Notes under the pieces: model-generated
Seen by the model: only the letters and a program-made list of their open reading frames with translations
Told to the model about the DNA's origin: nothing
Database searches by the model: none
NCBI GenBank assembly: GCA_022652945.1
Contig: JALCRV010000008.1
Span: 42,219 to 106,218, forward strand
Direction of reading: 5' to 3'
Origin: Bacilli bacterium
GTDB lineage: Bacteria > Bacillota_I > Bacilli_A > RFN20 > CAG-288
Length of the DNA stretch: 64,000 bases
Program-made: the position numbers and the translations under genes
Shown: positions 41,681 to 50,671 of the stretch, in pieces
Position numbering within the stretch: the stretch's first letter is position 1
How the letters are laid out: the number at the start of each line of letters is the position of its first letter

Positions 41681-42631
41681 ATGAATAGAAAGAAAGCCTT
41701 GTTATTAACTTTACTTATGAGCACCTCGCTTTTTGCCTGCGGAACGACAGTTAACTCCTCGTCTTCCGCTTCTTCTTCCACTTCGATCGCTTTAACTCCG
41801 ATCGATGTCGTCTTGATGGGCGGACAGTCGAACATGGTCGGCTGCAGCGCTTATTCAATCCTTCGCAATACCATCGATGCCAGCAAGTTCAACGAATATA
41901 CCGCGGGTTATCCGGGAATCAAAATCGCCTACGATTGCTGGACGAAAAATGAAGACAGCACCTACGCAGAACAGAACTCCTCCAAAGGGAAGTTTGTCTC
42001 TTCGATGCTGGGCGAAGGCAATTCGGATCTGACTTTCGGCATGGAAGTTGGCATCGGTGAAAAGCTTTCCAGCGAAGGTTATAATTCTAAAGTCTGTTTA
42101 ATTAAGTTCGCTTGCGGGGCTTCCGCTTTATCTTTGGATTGGACCGCCCCTTCTTCTGGTTCCGTCTCGACGATGTATACCAAATTCGTTGAATATGTCA
42201 GTCAGGAACTGAAGACCTTACAAGCCTCCGGCTACGCCCCTCAGATTAAAGCGATGCTATGGATGCAAGGGGAAGGGGATGCCTTCCCTTCGATTTCCGG
42301 TGATTACTTAAATCAATTGAACTATTTAGTTAAGGATTTGCGCAAGGAATTCGCTTCTTATAGCGATACTTCTGATAATGTCGGCTTCGCCTTTATCGAT
42401 GGTGGTATCAGCGATTCTTCTGCCTGGCCGGATTATAAGACCGTCAATATGGCGAAGCAGCAATTCGCTTCGCTTAATCCTGCTAAGAACATTTATATCG
42501 ATACGATTGCTAACGGGCTTGATAAGACCACCTTGCAGGAAGATAATGCGCATTATCTAGCGCCTTATATGCTGACTTTAGGTCATCTGTTCGCTGAGGC
42601 CTTAAAGCCCTTCCTTACCAAGGTCTCTTAA
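41681..42631 (+). CDS. CE6/sialate-O-acetylesterase-like lipoprotein
   Basis: 316 aa. The lipobox is SLFAC (Cys20) and a Ser-rich linker follows, so the enzyme is anchored outside the cell. VVLMGGQSNMVG holds the nucleophile Ser and MLWMQGEGDA the Gln-Gly-Glu block of the SASA/DUF303 family (carbohydrate esterase family 6). It probably removes acetyl groups from polysaccharide before uptake. Promoter boxes link it to the lacI-controlled locus. The 42641 esterase gene follows after 9 bp. Confidence 0.88.
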   Translation: MNRKKALLLTLLMSTSLFACGTTVNSSSSASSSTSIALTPIDVVLMGGQSNMVGCSAYSILRNTIDASKFNEYTAGYPGIKIAYDCWTKNEDSTYAEQNSSKGKFVSSMLGEGNSDLTFGMEVGIGEKLSSEGYNSKVCLIKFACGASALSLDWTAPSSGSVSTMYTKFVEYVSQELKTLQASGYAPQIKAMLWMQGEGDAFPSISGDYLNQLNYLVKDLRKEFASYSDTSDNVGFAFIDGGISDSSAWPDYKTVNMAKQQFASLNPAKNIYIDTIANGLDKTTLQEDNAHYLAPYMLTLGHLFAEALKPFLTKVS

Positions 42632-42640
42632 GCAATAAAG

Positions 42641-43408
42641 ATGAAAATCATTGAGCATAATTTCTTATCGAGCGAGCTTTATAACTCCAGAAAGGTCTTT
42701 ATCCTCGTCCCTGAGGATCTTTCAAGACGTTATCCGATCCTTTATGTCCATGATGGAGCGTATATTTTTCGAAAGAACACTCCTCAAGGGACGGAGTGTT
42801 TAGAAATCGATAAGGCCTTAGAGTCTTTAAAAAAGGATCTGATCGTGGTGGGAATCCCCGCGATGGAATGGGAAGAAAGAACTAAAGAGTACTCTCCTTT
42901 CCCTTGGGTTGGAAGCGCGAATAAATATCTTCCTGAAGGGATGGAAAAAGGGAAGCAATACGTTGACTTTATCATCCATACCTTAATGCCGTGGATTGAA
43001 GCCTTTTTACCGGTGATGACCGATTACGGACATAACTATATGCTGGGGAGCTCTTTAGGAGCGCAGATCTCTCTTTACGCCTCTTTAGCCTACCCAGATT
43101 ATTTTTCTAAAATCGGTCTTTTCTCTTTAGCTACTTGGGGCAATAAACAAGCGATGGATAGTTATCTTCAAGCCCATCATCCTTTAAAGACCACTTCTTA
43201 TTTTGTAAGAGTCGGCGGTAAAGAAGGCATTCCTAGAGATCTAACTGAACTTGGAGAATGTTATCCTCAGATTAGCCAAGATACTGTTAAAATGCTGAAT
43301 AAATTCACTGCTAAACCCGCGGATTTTAAAATTAATCCGGAAGGAAGGCATAAGACTCTGGATTGGTCAAAAGATATTTCTGATTTCTTAACTTGGCTTA
43401 ATCTTTAA
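42641..43408 (+). CDS. Esterase of the CE1/esterase-D type
   Basis: 255 aa, cytoplasmic. RYPILYVHDGAYIF, then HNYMLGSSLGAQISLYASLA with the G-x-S-x-G nucleophile elbow, and a late GRHKTLDW His. It matches the putative-esterase alpha/beta family that includes feruloyl and acyl carbohydrate esterases. It is co-transcribed with the CE6 gene and its last 11 bases overlap the convergent CE2 gene. It probably deacylates imported oligosaccharides. Confidence 0.85.
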   Translation: MKIIEHNFLSSELYNSRKVFILVPEDLSRRYPILYVHDGAYIFRKNTPQGTECLEIDKALESLKKDLIVVGIPAMEWEERTKEYSPFPWVGSANKYLPEGMEKGKQYVDFIIHTLMPWIEAFLPVMTDYGHNYMLGSSLGAQISLYASLAYPDYFSKIGLFSLATWGNKQAMDSYLQAHHPLKTTSYFVRVGGKEGIPRDLTELGECYPQISQDTVKMLNKFTAKPADFKINPEGRHKTLDWSKDISDFLTWLNL

Positions 43409-44450
43409 TCTTCTTTAAGACCTGATATAATTCTTCTCCGGCTTCGATATGCATCTTCTGATTCGGATGCCCGCCGTTAGCCATATATCCGCCTTCTTTT
43501 AAGGAAATGAATTCATGGAAGAAAACTCTAGAAGGGTAGCTTAAGGCTATCTCTTTTATTAATTTAGTCACTAAGGTGACCTTGATCATCCCGATAGTTA
43601 AAAGGACTTTAGACTGCGGATATGTTCTTAAGATTAAGTCTACGAAATCCTTCATGGCTTTCTTAAAATTGACTAACTCTAAATCTCTTCCTTCTTTTAA
43701 AGGCAGCAGATACTGATCATCGTTCGTCCCAAGATTAATAACTACCAAATCCGGGATGAATTTCTTATGATCCCAAGAACGGGAATTGTCAAAAGTCGTC
43801 CCCCAATCGTAATCAGCAAAAGAGAACATCTGGGGAATAGTCTTAACAGTCGCAAAGGCATTCCACGGTGATTTATAAACCGGGTAACCACCAATAGCGA
43901 TTATCGAAAAATCCGCTTTTAATTTTTCCGCCGCTAAGGCTCCATAACTTGTTAAGGCATTCTCCGTTCGCGTTTCAAACTCTTCATCCCCTTCAACTCC
44001 TTCATCGCCGTTCCCGGCGGTGATCGAGTCACCGTAGATTTCAATCTTCAGCTTATAATCATCTTCAACCTTTTTAAAATCCCCGTCAGTTTCAATATAT
44101 TTCCAGCCGGTTAAGGAACAGGAACTCTCCGTTCTTTTATACATTCTTAAACGGTGAAGGCCGTAAGGTAAATCGGAAGCTAAAGAATAAACTTTATCCG
44201 GTTCATCGAGGACGATCTTTTTACCTTGGAGGAATGTCTGCTCATCGATAACGACTGAAATCGCTGCTTCCCCTTGCTTCTTCCCGCATTCGGTCGCGAT
44301 GATTTCGGATTTCAGATAGGTCCCGAGGAAGTAGACCTCAAAACCGGAAGCGGAGAAGGTAAACATCTTCGCCTTTTTCTCTTCATTAACAAAGTACCGT
44401 CCGAGATCTTTAAGCTTCTCGCCCTGATAAAGATAATCTAATCTTTTCAT
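43398..44450 (-). CDS. CE2-type acetylesterase (SGNH hydrolase)
   Basis: 350 aa, no signal peptide. An N-terminal jelly-roll (about 1-130) is followed by the SGNH domain: IEIYGDSITAGNG (nucleophile Ser), IIAIGGYPVY, VINLGTNDDQ and GGHPNQKMH (catalytic His). This two-domain layout is that of carbohydrate esterase family 2. It probably removes acetyl groups from sugars inside the cell. It is the last gene of the 14-gene minus-strand operon and overlaps the ATPase gene by 4 bases. Confidence 0.88.
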   Translation of the reverse strand: MKRLDYLYQGEKLKDLGRYFVNEEKKAKMFTFSASGFEVYFLGTYLKSEIIATECGKKQGEAAISVVIDEQTFLQGKKIVLDEPDKVYSLASDLPYGLHRLRMYKRTESSCSLTGWKYIETDGDFKKVEDDYKLKIEIYGDSITAGNGDEGVEGDEEFETRTENALTSYGALAAEKLKADFSIIAIGGYPVYKSPWNAFATVKTIPQMFSFADYDWGTTFDNSRSWDHKKFIPDLVVINLGTNDDQYLLPLKEGRDLELVNFKKAMKDFVDLILRTYPQSKVLLTIGMIKVTLVTKLIKEIALSYPSRVFFHEFISLKEGGYMANGGHPNQKMHIEAGEELYQVLKKIKD

Positions 44451-46327
44451 TTGATAATGGAGAACGCTCCATCCTCCAGATATAAGCTGAACTTCGGAGC
44501 CTTATAAACGGAGAAGTCCGCATCGACTAAGAAAGTCGCATACGAGTCAAAACCGCTGAGCTGGACAAAAATCGCATTCTTCTTTCCCAGCTGTTCTTCA
44601 TCGTAAGCGGAAGCCTTAATTAAACGCTTCTTATCAAAAGAGACTTGCTGTTTTCTTCCTAAAGCCTTCAAGGACTTTTTAGAAAACACCGGGGTGACTT
44701 TATCTTCATGGATGAGAATTAAATGCTCCCCATCTTTTACATCCATCTTCGGGAAAACGAGCTTATTCTTACCGAAAGTGACAAAAGTCTTTTCTCCTTC
44801 GGTCTTAAAGGCAGCCTTCGTTTGATTCGGGAGGATAATCTCACGGGAAGTGAGGAAATCTCCTTCCTCATTCTTCAAGGAGATATCTTCCTCTTTCACG
44901 TAGACTTCCGTTTCCTGTCCTTCCTTTAAACTGGTCTCCGCCTCTAAAGCCATAACCAGATACTGCTCGATTCCTTCAATCTTTAAAAAGACAGTTGAGG
45001 AATCGGTCTTCTTATCGACAAAATCTACCTTAGCCTTTAACTTAATCCCATCATTTAAAGGGATTAAGGAAGTCTTCTGCGGAGCAAAGCAAAGGTAGGC
45101 TTTCTCCCCTTCATTCTTCCTTTCAAAGATTCTCTTGGCATAAGAAGCAGAGAAGACGAATTCATTCTTTCCAAAGACCGCTTTAGTCGGTAGAATCTGG
45201 CAGGGGAAGCGGTTCTCTTTGGGGATACCCATAATTGAGCCGGTAGTCTTCGGATCGAAAAGATGGACCTGTTCCATCTCAAAATCCAAGAAGACTTCCT
45301 GCTTCAACTTATACTTGCCAGTTGCCGCTCCTTTAATGACGATATCATCATCTTTACCAGCGATCTTAGCATGGATGATTGTTTCATCCCCGAGCTGTTC
45401 GATTACTTCGATCTGGCCTTTAAGTCCTTTCGTCCCTAACTTAATATGCTCCGGACGGATCCCGAGGAGAACATCCTGATTTATATAGCAGCGGTCAGAT
45501 AACTGTTTAGCTTTTAAAGGAGGGAAGTTAACTCTCTCTTCCTTGACGTTATTTAAATAAGCGGAAAGCTGGCCATCTTTTTCCTCGAGATGACAAGGGA
45601 GGATATTCATCTGCGGAGAACCTAAGAAAGTGGCGACAAAAAGATTAGCGGGATGTTCATAAAGGTTGACCGGGGTATCAACCTGCTGGATAAAGCCCTG
45701 CTTCATAACGACAATCCGATCGCCCATCGTCATCGCTTCCGTCTGGTCGTGGGTGACGTAGATAAAAGTCGTCGCCAATCTTTTATGAAGCTTCGTAATC
45801 TCCGTTCTCATCTGGACTCTTAATTTCGCATCGAGGTTACTTAACGGCTCATCAAGAAGGAACACTTTCGGCTCTCTAACGATCGCTCGCCCTAAGGCGA
45901 CTCTTTGTCTTTGTCCGCCCGAGAGCGCTTTAGGTTTTCTGGAAAGCAGATCTTCAATCTCCAGGATCTTTGCGGCATTCTTGACTCTTTCATCGATCTC
46001 TTTGGGATCGGTTTTCTTCAGTTTCAGACCGAAGGCCATGTTCTGGTAGACCGTCATATGAGGATACAAGGCATAGTTTTGGAACACCATGGCGATATCC
46101 CGGTCCTTGGATTCGACATCGTTGACTTTGACATCATCGATAAAAAGCTGACCGGAGGTGATAGTCTCCAAGCCGGCGATCATTCTTAAGGTTGTCGATT
46201 TTCCACATCCGGAAGGACCGACGAAGACGATGAATTCCTTATCAGCGATTTCCAGATTGAAATCGTTAACCGCTCTCACCCCTCCTTCGTAGACCTTGTA
46301 GACATGACGTAAAGTGACTTTGGACAT
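44447..46327 (-). CDS. MsmK/UgpC-type sugar ABC transporter ATPase with extra C-terminal domains
   Basis: 626 aa; the family norm is about 370. The first part is complete: VGPSGCGKST, LSGGQRQRV, VFLLDEPLSNLD, THDQTEAM, and a regulatory OB/TOBE region with LGIRPEHIKL that ends near HLFDPKTTGSIMG. About 255 further residues of short beta-rich segments follow (NEFVFSASYAKRI, LVFPKMDVKDGEHLILI, FSLYLEDGAFSIIK) that look like additional TOBE-like units. It would energise the permeases at 56533-58442. The extension may add sugar or regulator sensing; that is inference. Confidence 0.9.
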   Translation of the reverse strand: MSKVTLRHVYKVYEGGVRAVNDFNLEIADKEFIVFVGPSGCGKSTTLRMIAGLETITSGQLFIDDVKVNDVESKDRDIAMVFQNYALYPHMTVYQNMAFGLKLKKTDPKEIDERVKNAAKILEIEDLLSRKPKALSGGQRQRVALGRAIVREPKVFLLDEPLSNLDAKLRVQMRTEITKLHKRLATTFIYVTHDQTEAMTMGDRIVVMKQGFIQQVDTPVNLYEHPANLFVATFLGSPQMNILPCHLEEKDGQLSAYLNNVKEERVNFPPLKAKQLSDRCYINQDVLLGIRPEHIKLGTKGLKGQIEVIEQLGDETIIHAKIAGKDDDIVIKGAATGKYKLKQEVFLDFEMEQVHLFDPKTTGSIMGIPKENRFPCQILPTKAVFGKNEFVFSASYAKRIFERKNEGEKAYLCFAPQKTSLIPLNDGIKLKAKVDFVDKKTDSSTVFLKIEGIEQYLVMALEAETSLKEGQETEVYVKEEDISLKNEEGDFLTSREIILPNQTKAAFKTEGEKTFVTFGKNKLVFPKMDVKDGEHLILIHEDKVTPVFSKKSLKALGRKQQVSFDKKRLIKASAYDEEQLGKKNAIFVQLSGFDSYATFLVDADFSVYKAPKFSLYLEDGAFSIIK

Positions 46328-46331
46328 ACTT

Positions 46332-47177
46332 CTAGCCCTCCTTTTTTGTTAAGCCTTTATCGACCAATTCCGGATAATGCTCCGTATTGATGTACTTATC
46401 TAAAACCCGATTCCCATAAACGGCCCACGCTAATAAGCCGATCTCGCTGAAGAGGAGGAATAAACCCATCCCGATATAAGCGGTGATATTATTGATAGCC
46501 ATCAAAGCTATAAAGATCCCCGGGAAAAAGAGAAAGAGCAGGAAACTAAAAAGAAAAGAAAGAAAACTCATTATGAACGAATTCTTTAAGGCATAACGGA
46601 TCTTATTCTGATAGATCACCGTCTGTAGAAGATAAAGATGCAAGACGATGGTAATTAGAATCACGAGGAAGATCAAAGCTCCGATCCCAATCCCCGCTAA
46701 GATGGGCTGAGAGGAAGCAAAAATCAAAAGATAAACTGAACCGATTTCCCCTAAGGTATAAATAAGCCCGAAGAGGATTCCCATCACCAAGCCTTCCTTC
46801 CAGTTCTCCTTTAAAGAAAGGAAGAAGGAAGCGGTGGTAATCACCCCTTCCTCATAAGATAATTTTTTTGCGATCTCCATCCCACCGGTTAAACCGATCA
46901 CTAAGATCACTAAACAGATAAAGCCGATTAAACAGCCATAAAAATATAAAGCGAACAATTCCTGGCTGGTGGCTTTATTCAATTCCGCAGCTCCGATCAA
47001 GAAAGAGAAGACTAAATAATCGGTAATCAGCGGTAAGGCAAATAAGGCGTTAAGCAGGCTCGTCTGGACTAAAGTCCCGAACTGATGAAAAAGGACATCC
47101 TTAAATAACTTCCACCGGGTATGGGGCAGGTCTTGAGAAGAGAAGTCAGCTGCCGGAATCTTTTCTTTCTTCCTCAT
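46332..47177 (-). CDS. YesL-like (DUF624) membrane protein
   Basis: 281 aa, about six membrane helices. The general pattern and the setting inside a sugar ABC operon match YesL/DUF624 proteins, whose function is unknown. TGGMEIAKKLSYEEGVITTA and FFLSLKENWKEG are typical cytoplasmic loops of the family. Its start overlaps the end of the upstream gene by 4 bases. The family call is moderate. Confidence 0.72.
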   Translation of the reverse strand: MRKKEKIPAADFSSQDLPHTRWKLFKDVLFHQFGTLVQTSLLNALFALPLITDYLVFSFLIGAAELNKATSQELFALYFYGCLIGFICLVILVIGLTGGMEIAKKLSYEEGVITTASFFLSLKENWKEGLVMGILFGLIYTLGEIGSVYLLIFASSQPILAGIGIGALIFLVILITIVLHLYLLQTVIYQNKIRYALKNSFIMSFLSFLFSFLLFLFFPGIFIALMAINNITAYIGMGLFLLFSEIGLLAWAVYGNRVLDKYINTEHYPELVDKGLTKKEG

Positions 47178-47800
47178 AAGGAACCTTTCAATAGATAGCC
47201 CATCGTCTTTAAAGCCAAATCGTAATTAGGATTATCATATAGACCATAAGAGCCGATATTCTGGCTCTTCACATTAAGACTTAGATAGTAATCTTCCTCA
47301 AGGAAGCTGATATAGGTAGTTAGCCAGTTTGTTTGATTGGCGCTTTTTAACTTAACTCCGAACGTGTAGCCGTCTTGGGTATAGAAATCATTAGTCCCGC
47401 TCGGTAAGTATTTAGCCTTCAGTTCATCGCTGATTCTTAAAAGATAATCATCCGCCTTAATATCCTTTAAGACGCTATAAGGCAGCAAGAATAAATCCGC
47501 TCCCTGATAACCGACGACGCTGAGTTTTGTAAGGAAGATGCTATCAGCGGGATTAGCTTGGCTTATTGTCGTCTCCTTTAAGCCCTCCTCTTTAAAAGTC
47601 AAAGTGATATTCTTGCTTAGCGCTTCGCTTTCACTCTTGCTGGCTGCCACAAAGAGATTCAATTTCTCATAAGGAGCAGGCAGATGACGGACTCTTAATA
47701 AATAAGAGATCGTCAGACCTCCGATGAGCGGCAGGACGATATATAAGGGCCATTCGTAGGCGAAAGCCCTAGCGAATTCCTTATTCTTGTCCTTTTTCAT
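47174..47800 (-). CDS. Single-pass membrane protein with external domain, unknown
   Basis: 208 aa. One membrane helix (about 17-36) is followed by an external domain that resembles part of a solute-binding fold (DLFLLPYSVLKDI, YTFGVKLKSANQ). It might be a truncated or accessory binding protein. It overlaps its neighbours on both sides by 4 bases and so belongs firmly to the operon. Confidence 0.65.
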   Translation of the reverse strand: MKKDKNKEFARAFAYEWPLYIVLPLIGGLTISYLLRVRHLPAPYEKLNLFVAASKSESEALSKNITLTFKEEGLKETTISQANPADSIFLTKLSVVGYQGADLFLLPYSVLKDIKADDYLLRISDELKAKYLPSGTNDFYTQDGYTFGVKLKSANQTNWLTTYISFLEEDYYLSLNVKSQNIGSYGLYDNPNYDLALKTMGYLLKGSL

Positions 47801-48288
47801 CTTCCGGCCTCGTAAGCGAAGAGAACATTATTAAACGTCACGGCCTTGATCTTCATCCCCGGAAGGAGATTATCTTCTTCAGTTAAAAGATAAATATCTC
47901 TTGGGTAGACTTTATCTTTCTCCTTGATCTGACCTTTTAAGAGATAGGCCGTAAGCCCATCTTTGGTTAAGGTCTGGTCTTTTTCTAATCCGAGGACTTC
48001 AACTTCTTCTTCCTCCTTTATCCCTTCCTTGCTTTCTAGAAAGAACAGATAACGCTTTTTTAAAGCCCGATAAGGGGAAGAGAAGAAATAAATCGTTAAC
48101 CAGAGATAGATAGTAAGAAGGAGGATCATAACGATCTCCAGAAGCAGATAATCCTCCGGGGAATAAATAATCCCTAAAGTCAAACCCGTCAGCACGAGGA
48201 AGGAAACGAGGACAAAAAGAGAAAGAAAGCGATCTTTCTTTTGCTTAGCTTCCGCTTCTTCTTTCTTGCTATCGAGGAGGATGATCAT
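47797..48288 (-). CDS. Two-helix membrane protein, unknown
   Basis: 163 aa. A charged N-terminus, two membrane helices (about 21-43 and 50-70) and a cytoplasmic beta-rich domain (EEVEVLGLEKDQTLTK...). No family was recognised. It has a 4-base overlap with the next gene and a 3-bp gap after the SGNH lipoprotein gene. With the 208-aa protein and YesL it may form an accessory membrane module of the importer. Confidence 0.65.
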   Translation of the reverse strand: MIILLDSKKEEAEAKQKKDRFLSLFVLVSFLVLTGLTLGIIYSPEDYLLLEIVMILLLTIYLWLTIYFFSSPYRALKKRYLFFLESKEGIKEEEEVEVLGLEKDQTLTKDGLTAYLLKGQIKEKDKVYPRDIYLLTEEDNLLPGMKIKAVTFNNVLFAYEAGR

Positions 48289-48291
48289 TTT

Positions 48292-49644
48292 TTACCCCAG
48301 CCAGTTCTTTAAAGCTTTCTTGATCTCGTTAGCCCATAAGACATAACCGTATTCGGACATATGTAGATTATCAAGCCGGAAATACGCGGCATCTGCGACC
48401 ATTTCTCCCGCGGCGTTTTCTTTTAATAAAGCCTTGCCGGCATCGATGGTCTCCACGTAATCTAAAGGAGCGATAAAATTGGAAATTTCCTCATCGATTG
48501 CCTTGATCCTTGAAGAGTAATCAAGATAGTAACCCGGCAGAAGATTAATTAAGACATAGAAGATATGCGTCTCAGGTAATCTTGTATGGGTTTGCTGGAT
48601 CAGAGTCTTCGCATTCTGGATAATCACGTCGTTCGTTAATTTAGAATTCACCAGATCATTAACCCCGACATAATAAACGACCGCTTTAGGCATATAAGGG
48701 AAGACCAGTCTTTCATTCAGCTTATCCTGCCAATCCTGAATCGTCGTCCCGCCGATCCCGTGGTTATATGAGACGATCGGAGCAAGATCGGACGTGGAAT
48801 TAGCCCAGAATTCAATCGAGGAGGAACCCGCTAACATAATATGGTAATTCTCGGTCTCGGCTCCACTTTCTTCATAATCAGCGGCTTTAGCTTCATAAGT
48901 CCCTGAACTCATAACGTAGGAAGAAGAGACATCGGTGACGTTGATCGAGTAAGTCTCTTCGCTCGTTCCGTTTGTCGCCTTCAAGCTGATAATCTTCTTA
49001 CTTACATCATAAGTCGCTTCCGTTAATTCCGTTCCAGTTTTCTTGGTGGTCTGTAAAGCGAAACGGCAGTCATCTTTCTTCGCTTCCAGACGTTTAATCC
49101 CGCCGGAAGTCAGATTGACTCCTCCGGAATTTACAGGGGAATTCAAGACCTGATCCACTCTTAAAAGAGAAGTTAACGTATCATCGATACTTACTTTTGG
49201 AGTATAAGCCGGCTCCACGTAACTATCCTCCCCTTTAACCGCCCAGGAAGCGTAGAAGAAAAGGCTGCTTGTCGTTTCCTGAGAAGCGAAATCCCAGCTT
49301 TTCGTCCCTTCCGCATCTAAAAACCATCCCTTGAATTCATAATTAGCTCTTGTCGGTTCGACTGGCTCACTGACTTTACAAGGCAAGGAAAGCGTCTCTT
49401 CCAGATACTTCATATCGTTAGTAAGGGCCGGGTAATCAGAAAGAGCGAAATTGATTTTCTTATAATTATATAAGAAGACCGCGCTCTGTTTCATTTCCCA
49501 GGAAGCCATGCTGCCGAGGGCAACATTGACGTTAGAAGAAGCTTGGGCGGATGATAAGGCGGAGGAAGTATCACCTCCGCTTTGCTGGCAGGCGGAAAGC
49601 AGCAAAAGCGGCAGGACTAATAACTTACGCATTTTCTTGTTCAT
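48292..49644 (-). CDS. SGNH-hydrolase lipoprotein with a Listeria-Bacteroides repeat
   Basis: 450 aa. Lipobox LLSAC. A Flg_new/InlB-B-type repeat (YEFKGWFLDAEGTKSWDF, then LFFYASW) lies around residues 100-135, followed by a cadherin-like segment. The C-terminal SGNH domain has IMLAGSSSIEFW, GIGGTTI, YYVGVNDL and DNLHMSEYGY. It is probably a cell-surface esterase that deacetylates polysaccharide. Its start overlaps the GH130 gene by 4 bases. Confidence 0.85.
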   Translation of the reverse strand: MNKKMRKLLVLPLLLLSACQQSGGDTSSALSSAQASSNVNVALGSMASWEMKQSAVFLYNYKKINFALSDYPALTNDMKYLEETLSLPCKVSEPVEPTRANYEFKGWFLDAEGTKSWDFASQETTSSLFFYASWAVKGEDSYVEPAYTPKVSIDDTLTSLLRVDQVLNSPVNSGGVNLTSGGIKRLEAKKDDCRFALQTTKKTGTELTEATYDVSKKIISLKATNGTSEETYSINVTDVSSSYVMSSGTYEAKAADYEESGAETENYHIMLAGSSSIEFWANSTSDLAPIVSYNHGIGGTTIQDWQDKLNERLVFPYMPKAVVYYVGVNDLVNSKLTNDVIIQNAKTLIQQTHTRLPETHIFYVLINLLPGYYLDYSSRIKAIDEEISNFIAPLDYVETIDAGKALLKENAAGEMVADAAYFRLDNLHMSEYGYVLWANEIKKALKNWLG

Positions 49645-50660
49645 CTTTTGCCCTCCTTAACTAAATGATCCAGCAATTCATCTAACTCGCAGGTCGCTAA
49701 GCCGATAAAGTGATCAGCTGCGCCGTAATAGATATATAAAGTCCCGTCTTTTAAGACTGAGGAAGTCGGGAAGACACAGCCGTTATAATAGCCTTCCGTC
49801 TCATAAGGCAAACTCGGCTCCATCAAAGGGGCCTTCGTCTTATAAAGGATCTTCATGGGGTCATCTTTATCCATGATAAAGGCTCCGACCCGATAAGCGC
49901 GATCTTTTTCGCTGACTCCGTGATAAATCATCAGCCAACCTAAGGAAGTAAGCAAAGGAGGGCAGGAAGCTCCGACTTTAAATGATTCCCACTCTTCTTC
50001 CCCTTGATAGAAAAGCTTATAAGGCTCATCCCACTCTAAAAGATCAGTAGAAGAAGTAAGCCAGATAGCTGGATTCTTATTCGGATATCCTTTTCCGCAG
50101 CGGTACGTCGGACGGGAAGTACGATAGAATTTCCCTCCTATTTTGCCGGGGAAAATGACCACATCCCGATCATCATCCTTCGCGGAAGTGATACGGCCCA
50201 TTTTTTTAAAATGGACTAAATCTTGGCTGACCGCGAGATGGGTCTGAGTGTTGTTATACATCATCACCAGCGGGCCATCAGAAGGAGCGTAACCATAATG
50301 TTTTGCGCCTTTTTTCCAGTACTGCCCCGGTGGGAAGACACGCGAGGCGTAAGTCAGATAATAAGTCCCGTCCATCTCGATGAGGCGGGGATCTTCAATC
50401 CCACCCCCATCCGCCCCGTCCTTATCCGGGCTTAGGAAAGGAGAAGAACTCATCCTCTGAAAATGAATCCCGTCTTTGGAAGTGGCGTAACCGACGTAGA
50501 TATAATGCGTCTCATCTTCTCCCGCCGCCCGATAATACATGTGGAAAAGATGGTCTTTTTCAGAGTAAATCACCGCGGGATTCAAGACGCAAAGGCTTTC
50601 CCAGGAATTAGCCGGGTTCGGTTTAAGGATCGGATTCAAAGGGCACTTTTTAAATTCCAT
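49641..50660 (-). CDS. GH130 glycoside phosphorylase/hydrolase
   Basis: 339 aa, cytoplasmic, five-bladed propeller. LNPAVIYSEKDHLFHMYYRA, GIEDPRLIEMDGTYYLTYAS (with the family's proton-donor Asp), VVIFPGKIGGKFYR and a final YIYYGAAD are GH130 landmarks. The family acts on beta-mannosides, usually by phosphorolysis to mannose 1-phosphate. It is one of two GH130 genes in the operon, only distantly alike, so they probably handle different linkages or chain lengths. Confidence 0.88.
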   Translation of the reverse strand: MEFKKCPLNPILKPNPANSWESLCVLNPAVIYSEKDHLFHMYYRAAGEDETHYIYVGYATSKDGIHFQRMSSSPFLSPDKDGADGGGIEDPRLIEMDGTYYLTYASRVFPPGQYWKKGAKHYGYAPSDGPLVMMYNNTQTHLAVSQDLVHFKKMGRITSAKDDDRDVVIFPGKIGGKFYRTSRPTYRCGKGYPNKNPAIWLTSSTDLLEWDEPYKLFYQGEEEWESFKVGASCPPLLTSLGWLMIYHGVSEKDRAYRVGAFIMDKDDPMKILYKTKAPLMEPSLPYETEGYYNGCVFPTSSVLKDGTLYIYYGAADHFIGLATCELDELLDHLVKEGKR

Positions 50661-50671
50661 AACGTTTCCTC

